The notes under the pieces are model-generated. The model worked only from the letters and a program-made list of their open reading frames with translations. It was not told the origin of the DNA and searched no databases. The position numbers and the translations under genes are program-made. 64,000 nucleotides of DNA from Marinomonas pollencensis (GTDB lineage: Bacteria; Pseudomonadota; Gammaproteobacteria; Pseudomonadales; Marinomonadaceae). The number at the start of each line of letters is the position of its first letter. Position 1 is the first letter of the stretch. The DNA is taken from the NCBI RefSeq assembly GCF_003387375.1, contig NZ_QUNG01000002.1, positions 292,011 to 356,010 of the forward strand. The letters run 5' to 3'. Below, piece after piece: positions 56,344 to 64,000 of this stretch.

Positions 56344-56964
56344 ATGATTAAATTAACCAACAGACAATCTGACGTACTAGAAACCATTCGCGAATTTATC
56401 AGCGAAACAGGCTTTCCTCCGACACGCGCAGAAATCGCCAGTCGCCTAGGATTTAAATCCCCCAACGCAGCTGAAGAACACCTAAAAGCACTCGCTAAAA
56501 AAGGCGCGATAGAAATGCTTTCCGGTGCCTCCCGAGGCATTCGCTTACTTGAAGAGCCTGCCCCCGTTGAAGTGATTGAATCCGGCTTACCTGTGATTGG
56601 TAAAGTGGCCGCTGGCTTTCCGATTCTCGCACAAGAAAATATCGCCTCTCACGTCGACGTGCCAGCTAGCATGTTTTCACCCAAAGCAGATTACTTACTC
56701 TCTGTTTCTGGTACCAGCATGAAAAACGTCGGCATTATGGAAGGCGATTTACTGGCGGTACATAAAACCACCACCATTCGCGATGGACAAATTGTCGTTG
56801 CTCGCATCGGCGAAGAGGTAACCGTAAAACGCTTCTTCCAGAAAGGCAGCGTGATACGACTGGCACCTGAGAATGAAGAATTTGACGACATCATTGTCGA
56901 CTTAGAAAGCGAAGAGTTTGCCATAGAAGGCCTCTCTGTCGGCGTGATTCGCCAGACCATCTAA
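56344..56964 (+). CDS. lexA: LexA repressor
   Basis: A 206-aa SOS repressor. An N-terminal winged helix (about 1-70) is followed by the self-cleavage domain. The Ala90-Gly91 cleavage bond is in GKVAAGFPI, Ser125 is in [10 protein letters not shown], and Lys162 is in EVTVKRFF. Two tandem boxes upstream indicate autoregulation. Unlike in Pseudomonas, no sulA follows; the next genes (88 aa, DUF6586-like, topA) are on the other strand. Confidence 0.97.
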   Translation: MIKLTNRQSDVLETIREFISETGFPPTRAEIASRLGFKSPNAAEEHLKALAKKGAIEMLSGASRGIRLLEEPAPVEVIESGLPVIGKVAAGFPILAQENIASHVDVPASMFSPKADYLLSVSGTSMKNVGIMEGDLLAVHKTTTIRDGQIVVARIGEEVTVKRFFQKGSVIRLAPENEEFDDIIVDLESEEFAIEGLSVGVIRQTI

Positions 56965-56978
56965 TCTCATCAAGCCAT

Positions 56979-57011
56979 AAAAAAGGCGAAGCAAGCACTT
57001 CGCCTTTTTTT
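56979..57011. terminator. Bidirectional terminator after lexA
   Basis: AAAAAGGCGAAG pairs with CTTCGCCTTTTTTT around CAAGCA, between convergent lexA and the 88-aa gene. Confidence 0.92.
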
Positions 57012-57276
57012 AATGAAGAATTTTAGGCCTTAGATCCATATCATCCAATGCTTCTGCTTCCCCACCAAAAACTGGCTCTTCAGAATAAATGAAATCAATG
57101 CCCGCATGAAACATGCACTTTGCCAATTCAAAATAACGCTCTTTTAAATAACTTTTTGTATCATCAGAAATGGATAACGTGGCCAAAGCTTCAGTCACTT
57201 CACCATCATCACCAACAGGTCGCAAAACAATGTCGCCGTTATCCAGCTCAACAATTTCTAGATAGGCTTCTTTCAT
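57010..57276 (-). CDS. Small conserved acidic protein (PA3009-like)
   Basis: An 88-aa acidic soluble protein. It corresponds by position to the small hypothetical gene between lexA and topA in Pseudomonas. No motif is recognised. It lies 2 bp past the DUF6586-like gene, so the two are likely cotranscribed. Confidence 0.65.
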   Translation of the reverse strand: MKEAYLEIVELDNGDIVLRPVGDDGEVTEALATLSISDDTKSYLKERYFELAKCMFHAGIDFIYSEEPVFGGEAEALDDMDLRPKILH

Positions 57277-57278
57277 AT

Positions 57279-57749
57279 TTAATACTCTAAGGATTCTTCT
57301 CTAAAACGCAACACCAACTCCGTAAGCTTTGATAAAAACAAATTCACCGATGCGCCGTCATCACCGCCACGACCAATTAAATTTGCATCACCAGCTTGGG
57401 CAAACGTCGATGACCGACATTCAAATTGCACCAAATAGGCCTGCTCAAGCTGATTCAACCAAGAACCAGATTGCAAAGACAGATCTTGCAACTCCACCAG
57501 CACAGGCACAACCACATCTTTCGCCTGTGCTTGCTCTAACAAATCACTTAACTGCACGCCAGAAGTGAGCTGGTAAGCCAGACTCACTTCTTGCAAAAGA
57601 CCGTTCAGCGCACTACGCAAATGAAAGACAGCCGCACTCTCCAAGCCTGAATTAAGCCAAGACTCCGTTCCCTCTTGGCTTTGACGCAAAAAGCGACGTG
57701 CCGAATCTAACTTTTGGTTGGTGATACTCGCTGGGGTCGCTGCACTCAT
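57279..57749 (-). CDS. DUF6586-like protein
   Basis: A 156-aa protein, probably mostly helical. [17 protein letters not shown] at the N-terminus and the [17 protein letters not shown] segment resemble the Pseudomonas protein at the same place (PA3010, DUF6586). It overlaps topA by 4 nt. Function unknown. Confidence 0.68.
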   Translation of the reverse strand: MSAATPASITNQKLDSARRFLRQSQEGTESWLNSGLESAAVFHLRSALNGLLQEVSLAYQLTSGVQLSDLLEQAQAKDVVVPVLVELQDLSLQSGSWLNQLEQAYLVQFECRSSTFAQAGDANLIGRGGDDGASVNLFLSKLTELVLRFREESLEY

Positions 57750-60376
57750 TTCTTTTTCTTCCCTTCTTCAATCACCCATTGCTTACCAACATAATACGCC
57801 TTCCAGCCTGTTGGCTTGCCTTCTTCTTCGGTCATTACATATTGCTCTTTGGTTTTACGGCTGTAACGAACAATCGTAGGACGCCCTTCTCCATCTACTA
57901 CCGGCGCAGTCGCGAAAAAGTGATATTTCGGGTCAATCTGCTCCATATAAGGCAACAGCTCTTTCACCAATGGCGCTCGCGTTTCACGCTTGCGTGGGAA
58001 CTGGCTGGCGGCCAAGAACAAGCCTGTCGCACCATCACGCAGTACATAATGGTCCTCAACTTTTAAACAAGCGAGGTCAGGCATCGGCACTGGATCCATT
58101 TTTGGCGGCGCAGCTTCGCCATTTTTCAGCAACTTACGAGTATTTTTACAAGTCTCGCTGGTACAACCAAAATACTTACCAAAGCGCCCTGTTTTAAGCT
58201 GCATTTCTGATCCGCACTTATCACACTCAAGCACCGGACCGTCATAGCCCTTAATTTTAAACGTTCCCTCTTCAACCTCATAACCTGGGCACGTTGGATT
58301 ATTACCACAGACATGCAATTTACGATGTTCGTCCATTAGGTAACTGTCCATTGCTGATCCACAAATTTCACAGCGACGCTTGTTAATAAGCGCTTTAGAC
58401 TCGGCTTCATCATCATCAACCGCCACCGCTTCTTCACCACGGGTTAGGTTGATGGTTGCTTTACAACGTTCTTTAGGAGGCAAAGCGTAACCAGAACAAG
58501 ACATGAACACGCCAGTACTCGCCGTACGTATCTGCATTGGGCGCGAACAAGTAGGACACTCAATATCAGTTGGCGTTGGCTCATTCAGCAACATACCCTC
58601 TTCTGGGTCCTCAGCTTTTGCCAACATGGTGCTAAAACCGTTATAAAAAGCGTTGAGCGCCTCTATCCAGTTCTCACGACCTTCAGCCACCGCATCAAGC
58701 TGCTCTTCCATTTGAGCTGTGAAGCTGTAATTCATCAAAGAATGGAAGCTACCCACCAAGCGTTCAGTAACGATATCACCCATTTTTTCAGCATAGAAAC
58801 GGCGATTTTCAACCCGCACGTAACCACGATCTTGAATCGTAGAAATAATAGATGCATAGGTAGATGGACGACCAATGCCGCGCTTTTCAAGCTCTTTCAC
58901 CAAACTCGCCTCACTAAAACGTGCCGTCGGTTTAGTGAAATGCTGCTCTGGCAAGAGAGACTCTAACGACAAGGTTTCGCCTTTCGATACATCAGGCAAA
59001 ATGTTGTCATCACCTTTCTTCACCACACCTTGCATTGCTCGGGTGTAACCATCAAAGCGTAAAATACGCCCTTTGGCTTTAAACTCGTATTCACCACTGG
59101 TCACTGTAACCGTAGTCGAGGTATATAAAGCTGGTGTCATTTGACACGCCATAAACTGCGCACGAATCAACTCATACAAACGGTGAGCATCTTTTTCCAT
59201 GCTGAGCAAATCTTCCTGACGCACGGTCACGTCTGAAGGGCGAATTGCCTCATGGGCCTCTTGAGCCCCCTCTTTACTGCTATAACGAATTGGCTCTTCA
59301 GGCAAATAATCTTTACCAAACTTCTCAACGATATAACCACGCAAGGCATCAACAGCCTCGACACTTAAATTCGTCGAGTCGGTACGCATGTAAGTAATAT
59401 AACCCGCTTCATACAAACGCTGAGCCAACATCATGGTCTTTTTCACACCATAACCAAGTCGGGTACTTGCCGCTTGCTGCAAGGTGGAGGTAATAAATGG
59501 CGCCGAAGGTTTACTGCTTGTGGGCTTATCTTCACGGTTGCTAACCAAATAGCTCGCTTGTGCTAAACGCGCCACATGCTCATCAGACTGCGCCTGGCTT
59601 TCTGGTCGATATTCTTTGCCCTGATACTTTACCGCGGCAAATTTTATTGTGTCTTGCGCTGGCGTCTTTAATTGTGCGTCCAGCTCCCAAAACTCATCTG
59701 GGACAAAGGCGCGAATTTCTTTTTCACGCTCTACGATCAAGCGCACTGCCACGGACTGAACCCGCCCTGCAGACAAACCGCGTGCGACTTTCGCCCATAA
59801 CAAAGGCGACACCATAAAGCCCACTACGCGATCCAAAAAGCGACGCGCCTGTTGGGCATTAACGCGGTCCATATCCAATTCAGAAGGCGTTTCAAAAGCC
59901 GCTTGAATGGCTTTTTTAGTAATCTCGTTGAAAACAACTCGCTTATAGCGACTGTCATCACCACCGATGGCTTCACGCAGGTGCCAAGCTATAGCCTCCC
60001 CCTCTCTATCCAAATCGGTTGCGAGATAAATAGTGTCAGCGTTTTTGGCTAGGCGGCGTAGTTCGTCGACAACCTTTTCTTTGCCTGGCAACACTTCATA
60101 GTGCGCCTCCCAACCATTCTCAGGATCGACACCCATGCGCGAAATCAACTGTTGGCGAGATTTGCGACGCTTGTATACGACCTTTTCTTCCGGACTCATC
60201 TTACGCGTCAAGGCGGCTTGTTTCGCACGCTCCTGCGGTGTTGATTTTGCGGTTGTACCCGAAGGCAAGTCTCGAATGTGACCCACACTCGATTTAACAA
60301 CATAATCGTTGCCTAGGTATTTATTGATGGTTTTCGCCTTAGCTGGCGATTCCACGATAACCAGTGATTTTCCCAT
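57746..60376 (-). CDS. topA: DNA topoisomerase I
   Basis: An 876-aa type IA topoisomerase that relaxes negative supercoils. The TOPRIM domain begins [24 protein letters not shown] holds acidic metal ligands; the active-site Tyr is in [10 protein letters not shown]. The C-terminus carries zinc-ribbon modules with CxxC pairs (CPTC, CEIC, CDKC). Length equals E. coli (865 aa). Upstream, a 10-bp direct repeat (CGTCTGCAAA at 60402 and 60421) lies in the leader. Confidence 0.97.
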   Translation of the reverse strand: MGKSLVIVESPAKAKTINKYLGNDYVVKSSVGHIRDLPSGTTAKSTPQERAKQAALTRKMSPEEKVVYKRRKSRQQLISRMGVDPENGWEAHYEVLPGKEKVVDELRRLAKNADTIYLATDLDREGEAIAWHLREAIGGDDSRYKRVVFNEITKKAIQAAFETPSELDMDRVNAQQARRFLDRVVGFMVSPLLWAKVARGLSAGRVQSVAVRLIVEREKEIRAFVPDEFWELDAQLKTPAQDTIKFAAVKYQGKEYRPESQAQSDEHVARLAQASYLVSNREDKPTSSKPSAPFITSTLQQAASTRLGYGVKKTMMLAQRLYEAGYITYMRTDSTNLSVEAVDALRGYIVEKFGKDYLPEEPIRYSSKEGAQEAHEAIRPSDVTVRQEDLLSMEKDAHRLYELIRAQFMACQMTPALYTSTTVTVTSGEYEFKAKGRILRFDGYTRAMQGVVKKGDDNILPDVSKGETLSLESLLPEQHFTKPTARFSEASLVKELEKRGIGRPSTYASIISTIQDRGYVRVENRRFYAEKMGDIVTERLVGSFHSLMNYSFTAQMEEQLDAVAEGRENWIEALNAFYNGFSTMLAKAEDPEEGMLLNEPTPTDIECPTCSRPMQIRTASTGVFMSCSGYALPPKERCKATINLTRGEEAVAVDDDEAESKALINKRRCEICGSAMDSYLMDEHRKLHVCGNNPTCPGYEVEEGTFKIKGYDGPVLECDKCGSEMQLKTGRFGKYFGCTSETCKNTRKLLKNGEAAPPKMDPVPMPDLACLKVEDHYVLRDGATGLFLAASQFPRKRETRAPLVKELLPYMEQIDPKYHFFATAPVVDGEGRPTIVRYSRKTKEQYVMTEEEGKPTGWKAYYVGKQWVIEEGKKKK

Positions 60377-60581
60377 TGAACTGTATAAGCCTTATTAAGT
60401 CCGTCTGCAAAATGTATGTACGTCTGCAAATCTACGTGAGTGTAGTTTAGCCTTTCGGGGCGCTGATATTAAGCAAACACCTTTTATATGACAAGTGATC
60501 ACTGTATTGTTTCACATATTATCACTTGCTGAATCCAGTATTTCTTATTTAACATACTGAATTCATTGTATAAGGACAATC

Positions 60582-61364
60582 ATGGCACTCCTACAAATTC
60601 TTACAATTGCTATTTTAATGATTATTGTGGTGCTTTCTGTCGTCATTGGTACTCGTGCGCACCAAAAAGAAAAAGAGCAAACTGAACGTCGCTTTCGACA
60701 ACTCCAACTTTCTAACAGAGCAGACCGAGTTGAATATCATTTACAGAGCTTAAAAGATATAGACACAGACACCATCGCCAGCGATGTACTGTATGATTAC
60801 TACATCGACACCCTGCGTGAATTGCTGCAGTATACTGACGACGTTGAGCGCACTGAGGTACGCATCGCCAAAGCGGAAGACGATCGCAACGCTGAACCCA
60901 TTGAGTTCAACCCAAACCCCAGCCCACTTAGCTTTCAACAAAAGGCTAATTATAAAGAGCGGCTAACAAAAGCGGCCAAAATGCTGTTATTTTTACGGCG
61001 CCGAGGGCGCATTAGTAACGCCCATTACAAGGCATGTTACGACTATTTACGCTGGTTAAACCTATGGGTACAGCTTAATCGCCAAATCGTCCAAGCCAAT
61101 AAAAACTTTGAAAGCGGTGATATCCGAGTGGCACAAACACTCTACGGCGTAATCCTCTCTCACCTCAAGTCTGACCCTATCGAAAGACCTGAAAAACAAG
61201 CATTGCTAGTCTTTGTCACTGACAAGATGAAGCAGATAATTGCCCCAAAAATAGAAGCCATTCAAGACACTGAAAACCAAGAAGAGGCACTCAGCGAACT
61301 AATACAAAACTTGCAAACGAAAGAGGACATTTCAGGCTTAATCAATGATAAGCCCGATCAATAA
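60582..61364 (+). CDS. Membrane-anchored protein of unknown function
   Basis: A 260-aa protein with one N-terminal hydrophobic helix (about 4-24), then a charged, mainly helical cytoplasmic or periplasmic portion (RRFRQLQLSNRADRVEYHLQSLK and later RRGRISNAHYKACYDYLRWLN). No known domain was recognised. ATG 60582 with an AAGGA-type ribosome-binding site. It is divergent from topA across 205 bp and convergent with the next gene. Confidence 0.65.
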   Translation: MALLQILTIAILMIIVVLSVVIGTRAHQKEKEQTERRFRQLQLSNRADRVEYHLQSLKDIDTDTIASDVLYDYYIDTLRELLQYTDDVERTEVRIAKAEDDRNAEPIEFNPNPSPLSFQQKANYKERLTKAAKMLLFLRRRGRISNAHYKACYDYLRWLNLWVQLNRQIVQANKNFESGDIRVAQTLYGVILSHLKSDPIERPEKQALLVFVTDKMKQIIAPKIEAIQDTENQEEALSELIQNLQTKEDISGLINDKPDQ

Positions 61365-61368
61365 TATC

Positions 61369-61851
61369 CTATTTAGATGAACATTTTGCTAAGGACGGCA
61401 GCAATCTACCCATCACCTCAACCTCTACTTCTGCCCCCCCCTCATGCCAATAGGCAATCACAGCATCCCGGGTAATCTCGATGGCCGTCACCGAATCATG
61501 CAAAATTGCCAAATCTTTTTGATCCTGCTCACTAAGCAACAAGGCCGCATTTGCCCACCAACCTGTGGTGATCACTTGATACTTCCATATCTCATGCTTG
61601 AGTAATAACGTCTTCTCGGTCATTTCCTGTACAGGCTTGGCACGATAAAAGCCATATCCACACGATTTATGCTTCTCCTTTGACTTATCCCACTTGTCTG
61701 GCAGCTCGATTGATGTAAGCTGAACGGTAAGACCATGCTTCCTGGCAAGCATTCTTAATGCCATTCGACGCCGTTCTTGTTTAGGTGGTACGATCCACAG
61801 AGCAGAACCCATTAGGGATAGTGTAATAAACACAACAATTAGCGCAGTCAT
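61369..61851 (-). CDS. Membrane-anchored protein of unknown function
   Basis: A 160-aa protein with one N-terminal helix (about 3-21) followed by a basic region (PPKQERRRMALRMLARKHGL) and a soluble part. No domain recognised. It stands between the 260-aa gene (4-bp gap) and uspA. The DNA between it and uspA is 59 bp. Confidence 0.6.
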   Translation of the reverse strand: MTALIVVFITLSLMGSALWIVPPKQERRRMALRMLARKHGLTVQLTSIELPDKWDKSKEKHKSCGYGFYRAKPVQEMTEKTLLLKHEIWKYQVITTGWWANAALLLSEQDQKDLAILHDSVTAIEITRDAVIAYWHEGGAEVEVEVMGRLLPSLAKCSSK

Positions 61852-61910
61852 TAAGCGTCTCTTTATTTTTTAAACTAAAATTGATTATAGCGTTGAATTT
61901 GGAGGTTTTT

Positions 61911-62348
61911 ATGTTGTACAAAAGAGTATTACTAGCTGTCGATCTCACAGACGAAAGCATCAAGGTAGCCAACAAAGCGGCCACTTTATGTTCCTCATTA
62001 GGAGCCGAATTAATCATAGTGCACGTCATAGAATCACTAAACTACGCCTATGGCGGCGATGTTCCCATTGATATAACCGACATTCAAAAACAACTCCAAG
62101 ACACCGCCAAAGAGCGCATGTCCATCTTGCAAGAACAACTCGACATCAATATCGCTGAAACCTGCGTCACCCAAGGCGGCATTGAAAGCGAAATTCACCG
62201 CATTGCAGAAGAGAAACAAGTCGACCTGATTACCGTCGGCAGCCATGGTCGTCATGGTTTAGCCCTACTGCTTGGCTCTACCGCCAATGGCGTACTGCAC
62301 GGCGCACCATGTGATGTACTGGCTGTCAGAGTACAAAAAGAGCAATAA
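61911..62348 (+). CDS. Universal stress protein (UspA family)
   Basis: A 145-aa single-domain Usp. The ATP-binding signature GSHGRHGLALLLGSTANGVLHGAPCDVLAVR is complete. ATG 61911 follows GGAGG by 5 nt and gives the usual length; the frame extends 10 codons upstream. Usp proteins help survival in stress and starvation; the exact class is not resolved. Confidence 0.93.
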   Translation: MLYKRVLLAVDLTDESIKVANKAATLCSSLGAELIIVHVIESLNYAYGGDVPIDITDIQKQLQDTAKERMSILQEQLDINIAETCVTQGGIESEIHRIAEEKQVDLITVGSHGRHGLALLLGSTANGVLHGAPCDVLAVRVQKEQ

Positions 62349-62389
62349 AAAAAAGGCGATACCTGCAACACAGGTATCGCCTGTATTTT
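62347..62389. terminator. Bidirectional terminator, uspA/cysS
   Basis: AGGCGATACCTG pairs with CAGGTATCGCCT around CAACA, flanked by an A run and TGTATTTT, between convergent genes. Confidence 0.88.
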
Positions 62390-62397
62390 CACTTACG

Positions 62398-63780
62398 CTA
62401 GCTTCGAGTCCAGGTTGTACCTTCTCGACTGTCTAGTAGCTCAATACCTTGCGCTGCCAACTCATCACGAATCTCATCACTGCGAGCAAAGTTTTTATCC
62501 TTACGGGCTTGAGTTCGCTCATCGATTAATGCCTGAATCACATCTTCCGTCAAGCCTTGCGATACCGTGCTGTTTTGCAAAAAGTACTCTGGATCTTGCT
62601 TAAGCAACCCCAACAAGTCTGCCAACACCAACAGCTCCGCCGCCAATTGCTCTGCTTGATTAGCGTCTTCTGCTTTGGCTTTATTCAGCTCTCGCACCAA
62701 CTCAAACAACACAGACACAGCAACCGCCGTATTGAAGTCATCCTTCATCGCCGCCTCAAAGCGCTCAGTAAAGCGTGTTGGCTCATACCGATCAGCTGCA
62801 GCCTGACCACGTAATGCAGTATACAGGCGCTCTAAGGCCACCTTGGCTTCATTTAAACTTTGGTCAGAATAATCAATCGCGCTGCGATATTGACTCGACA
62901 CCATCAAGTAACGCACTACCTCAGGGTTATATTTTTCAAGCACATCGCGCACGGTAAAGAAATTGCCCAAAGACTTGGACATTTTCTCATTATTAACGCG
63001 AACCGCACCACAGTGAACCCAGTAGTTAACATAGTCCTTGCCGGTAGCCGCTTCAGATTGAGCGATCTCATTTTCATGGTGAGGAAATTTCAAATCAGGA
63101 CCGCCACCATGAATATCAAAGTGACTGCCCAGACAATTTGTCGACATCGCAGAACACTCAATATGCCATCCAGGACGACCTGCGCCCCAAGGCGATGCCC
63201 AAGAAACCTCGCCTTCTTTCGCCTGTTTCCAGAGAACAAAGTCAGCAGGATGTTCTTTTGCCGCTTCCACATCAATGCGCGCACCGGCCAACATATCCTC
63301 AAGCTTACGATTGTTCAGCTTGCCATAATCTTTAAAGGCTTCGGTGCGGTAATACACGTCGCCAGATGCGCCATGATAAGCAAAACCCTTATCAATTAGC
63401 ACTTGAATCATATCAATAATTTCTTGCATGAACTCAGTGGCTTTGGGCTCGCGGTCTGGCATTTTATTGCCAAGTCGCAGCTCATCTTCACGTTGCGCAG
63501 CAATCATTCGCTCTGTTAATGCTTGAGTCGATTCATTATTTTCCTCTGCGCGTTTGATGATTTTGTCATCCACATCGGTAATATTGCGCACATAGTTCAA
63601 CTCGTACCCTAAATGGCGAATAAAGCGAGAAATAACGTCGAAAGAGATCATCGCCCGAGCATGGCCAATATGACAGTAGTCGTACACCGTGTTACCACAG
63701 ACATACATGCCCACTTTACCTTCTTCGATTGGCGTGAAAATTTCTTTCTTCCCCGTTAGGGTGTTGTAAATCTTCAACAT
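62398..63780 (-). CDS. cysS: Cysteinyl-tRNA synthetase
   Basis: A 460-aa class I synthetase that charges tRNA-Cys. HIGH-type CHIGHARAMI, KMSKS motif (NNEKMSKSLGN), and zinc ligands (CGNTVYD, HIECSAMS and HHENEIAQ) are present. Length equals E. coli (461 aa). It lies 5 bp after glnS, as in Pseudomonas. Confidence 0.97.
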   Translation of the reverse strand: MLKIYNTLTGKKEIFTPIEEGKVGMYVCGNTVYDYCHIGHARAMISFDVISRFIRHLGYELNYVRNITDVDDKIIKRAEENNESTQALTERMIAAQREDELRLGNKMPDREPKATEFMQEIIDMIQVLIDKGFAYHGASGDVYYRTEAFKDYGKLNNRKLEDMLAGARIDVEAAKEHPADFVLWKQAKEGEVSWASPWGAGRPGWHIECSAMSTNCLGSHFDIHGGGPDLKFPHHENEIAQSEAATGKDYVNYWVHCGAVRVNNEKMSKSLGNFFTVRDVLEKYNPEVVRYLMVSSQYRSAIDYSDQSLNEAKVALERLYTALRGQAAADRYEPTRFTERFEAAMKDDFNTAVAVSVLFELVRELNKAKAEDANQAEQLAAELLVLADLLGLLKQDPEYFLQNSTVSQGLTEDVIQALIDERTQARKDKNFARSDEIRDELAAQGIELLDSREGTTWTRS

Positions 63781-63785
63781 CTTAA

Positions 63786-64000
63786 TTATTTCCCTTTCGC
63801 TTCAATTTTGGCCCAAGAATCACGCAGCGTCACAGTGCGGTTAAACACCATGCCATCTTTCTCTAAATCTCGGCAGAAGTAGCCTTCGCGCTCAAACTGG
63901 AAGCCCTGACCCTTTTCCGACGCCAACAAGGATGGCTCCACTTTTGCGTTAGTCAGTACGGTCAATGATTCTTCATTGATAAAATCTAGGAAGGTTTTGT
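63786..64000 (-). CDS. glnS: Glutaminyl-tRNA synthetase, C-terminal end (partial)
   Basis: The reverse strand from the window end translates to [23 protein letters not shown], the last part of the GlnS anticodon-binding domain. It ends [13 protein letters not shown] with TAA at 63788-63786. The start lies beyond the window. It is upstream of cysS in the same direction. Confidence 0.9.
   Translation of the reverse strand, partial: KTFLDFINEESLTVLTNAKVEPSLLASEKGQGFQFEREGYFCRDLEKDGMVFNRTVTLRDSWAKIEAKGK

Noticed and set aside
1..64000. CRISPR arrays, prophage or restriction/defence genes
   Set aside because: No regularly spaced repeats, integrase, phage structural or restriction genes were seen anywhere in the window.

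Overview
This 64-kb window is chromosomal DNA of a gammaproteobacterium. Gene order and protein sequences point to a marine Oceanospirillales/Pseudomonadales member, most likely Marinomonas or a close relative. This is inferred from blocks that match the Pseudomonas order in part: lexA - two small conserved genes - topA; comEC-exbB-exbD-lpxK-Trm112-ptpA-murB next to rne/rluC; and yceD-rpmF-plsX-fabD-fabG-acpP-fabF without fabH. Nearly all of the window is densely coding housekeeping sequence. No prophage, intact insertion sequence, CRISPR array or defence island was seen.

Layout. 1-0.4 kb: a tRNA-Glu/Gly/Glu operon with a stringent-type promoter. 0.5-6.3 kb: yajG, msrB, alaA, htpX, a PilZ protein, pdxB, epmC. 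6.4-12.7 kb: a divergent glycine cleavage/one-carbon locus (gcvT against glyA-gcvH-gcvP) whose two promoters carry almost identical 16-bp palindromes. 12.8-19.8 kb: the most accessory-like part. It has a TSUP exporter with a divergent LysR regulator, two orphan LexA boxes, a CLCA_X-type gene split by one in-frame amber codon, a Pho-box-driven PhoX phosphatase and a DASS anion transporter. 19.8-31.8 kb: rluC, rne (with a 16-unit heptapeptide repeat in its tail), then murI, murB, ptpA, Trm112-like, lpxK, exbD, exbB and a ComEC that lacks the metallo-beta-lactamase domain. 31.8-40.8 kb: a DUF2062 protein, lolD with a single LolC/E-type gene, purC, bamC, dapA, bcp, queF, a YadGH-type ABC exporter and a small PA2817-like gene. 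40.8-46.7 kb: fatty-acid synthesis (fabF, acpP, fabG, fabD, plsX), rpmF, yceD, maf. 46.7-54.1 kb: rssA, a DUF4892 protein, an alpha/beta hydrolase, sixA, a DUF4389 protein, gpsA, selO, rhlB. 54.1-64 kb: dinG and lexA sharing two LexA boxes, two small conserved genes, topA, two unknown membrane-anchored proteins, uspA, cysS and the 3' end of glnS.

Themes. Envelope biogenesis is strongly represented: peptidoglycan (murB, murI, dapA), lipid A (lpxK), lipoprotein sorting (LolD/LolF), outer-membrane assembly (bamC) and phospholipid/fatty-acid synthesis. RNA metabolism (rne, rhlB, rluC) and the SOS response (lexA, dinG) also appear. The observations most worth following are the paired gcv/glyA operators with a structured glyA leader, the LexA boxes with no obvious target gene, the amber-interrupted CLCA_X gene, the RNase E tail repeat, and the truncated ComEC. 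I did not find an unmistakably new multi-gene system.
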